A DNA stretch of 31,127 bases, taken from contig NZ_BMOL01000026.1 of NCBI RefSeq assembly GCF_014647055.1, positions 1 to 31,127 on the forward strand, written 5' to 3'. The notes below the pieces were generated by a model. The model made no database searches. It saw only the letters and a list, made by a program, of their open reading frames with translations, and was not told the origin of the DNA. Both the position numbers and the translations under genes were made by a program. Source of the DNA: Deinococcus aerolatus. Its GTDB lineage: Bacteria > Deinococcota > Deinococci > Deinococcales > Deinococcaceae. Below, one piece after another: positions 31,073 through 31,127 of this stretch (its first letter is position 1; the number at the start of each line of letters is the position of its first letter).

Positions 31073-31126
31073 CTACCCAAGAAAGGGCCTGATTTTCGCC
31101 AACATCAGAACGCAAGCAGCGACGAA
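31073..31126 (-). CDS. Possible 3' end of a gene running off the window (transposase-like)
   Basis: The minus-strand frame from the window edge reads FVAACVLMLAKIRPFLG and then stops at TAG. A hydrophobic-basic tail of this kind is common at the C-terminus of IS4/IS5-type transposases, so an insertion sequence may begin here. Only 17 residues are visible, so the call is weak. Bases 30942-31072 hold nothing else that I can support, and no terminal inverted repeat can be verified from one end. Confidence 0.25.
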   Translation of the reverse strand, partial: FVAACVLMLAKIRPFLG

Positions 31127-31127
31127 A

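Overview
This 31.1-kb window looks like a piece of a Deinococcus replicon, possibly a secondary chromosome or megaplasmid. This is inferred from gene content and style, since no rRNA or marker gene is present. The supporting signs are high GC with GC-rich third codon positions; several genes whose only plausible promoter is a TANNNT -10 element 5-10 bases before the start codon (leaderless transcription, common in Deinococcus); a one-polypeptide EIIA-HPr-EI fructose PTS protein; a very large PAS/GAF histidine kinase; and several GGDEF/EAL proteins.

Layout. (1) 193-6694: a self-contained fructose uptake system, fruB-fruK-fruA on the minus strand, with a divergent DeoR-family regulator. The 314-bp divergent region carries a good fruB promoter (TTGCAT-17-TATGAT), tandem 20-bp-period operator-like repeats just downstream of it, and a leaderless promoter for the regulator whose -35 overlaps the same motif. 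(2) 6804-9746: an SDR oxidoreductase and a cytosolic prolyl oligopeptidase, both minus. (3) 9888-11014: a degraded C-terminal remnant of a siderophore/heme-type ABC ATPase, a short MgtC-family membrane protein, and a spacer with possible decayed coding sequence. (4) 11015-15733: a 1572-residue soluble hybrid sensor with five PAS and four GAF domains and a phytochrome-type histidine kinase core, without a partner response regulator in view. (5) 15919-17011: a Xer-type tyrosine recombinase whose predicted start lies in a perfectly symmetric 11-6-11 dif-like site. (6) 17012-21428: a hairpin-rich spacer, a GAF-GAF-GGDEF protein and a convergent membrane GGDEF-EAL protein. (7) 21693-28457: a FadR-type GntR regulator followed by an apparent operon: peptide-type solute-binding protein, two permeases, a cytoplasmic gamma-glutamyltransferase, a TauE/SafE permease and a small membrane protein. 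No ATPase is encoded with the transporter. (8) 28659-30941: a second membrane GGDEF-EAL protein. The last 50 bases may hold the 3' end of a further gene on the minus strand.

How the parts work together. FruB carries phosphate from PEP through EI, HPr and EIIA to FruA, which imports fructose as fructose-1-phosphate; FruK converts this to fructose-1,6-bisphosphate. The GntR-led cluster reads as uptake of gamma-glutamyl peptides (glutathione is one candidate), intracellular removal of the gamma-glutamyl group, and export of a small sulfur-containing or anionic product; the substrate is inference. The three GGDEF-bearing proteins and the large kinase make the middle and right of the window rich in signalling genes.

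The most notable observation is the recombinase plus dif-like site. It looks like a single-Xer resolution module and could mark a replicon terminus or a plasmid multimer-resolution site.
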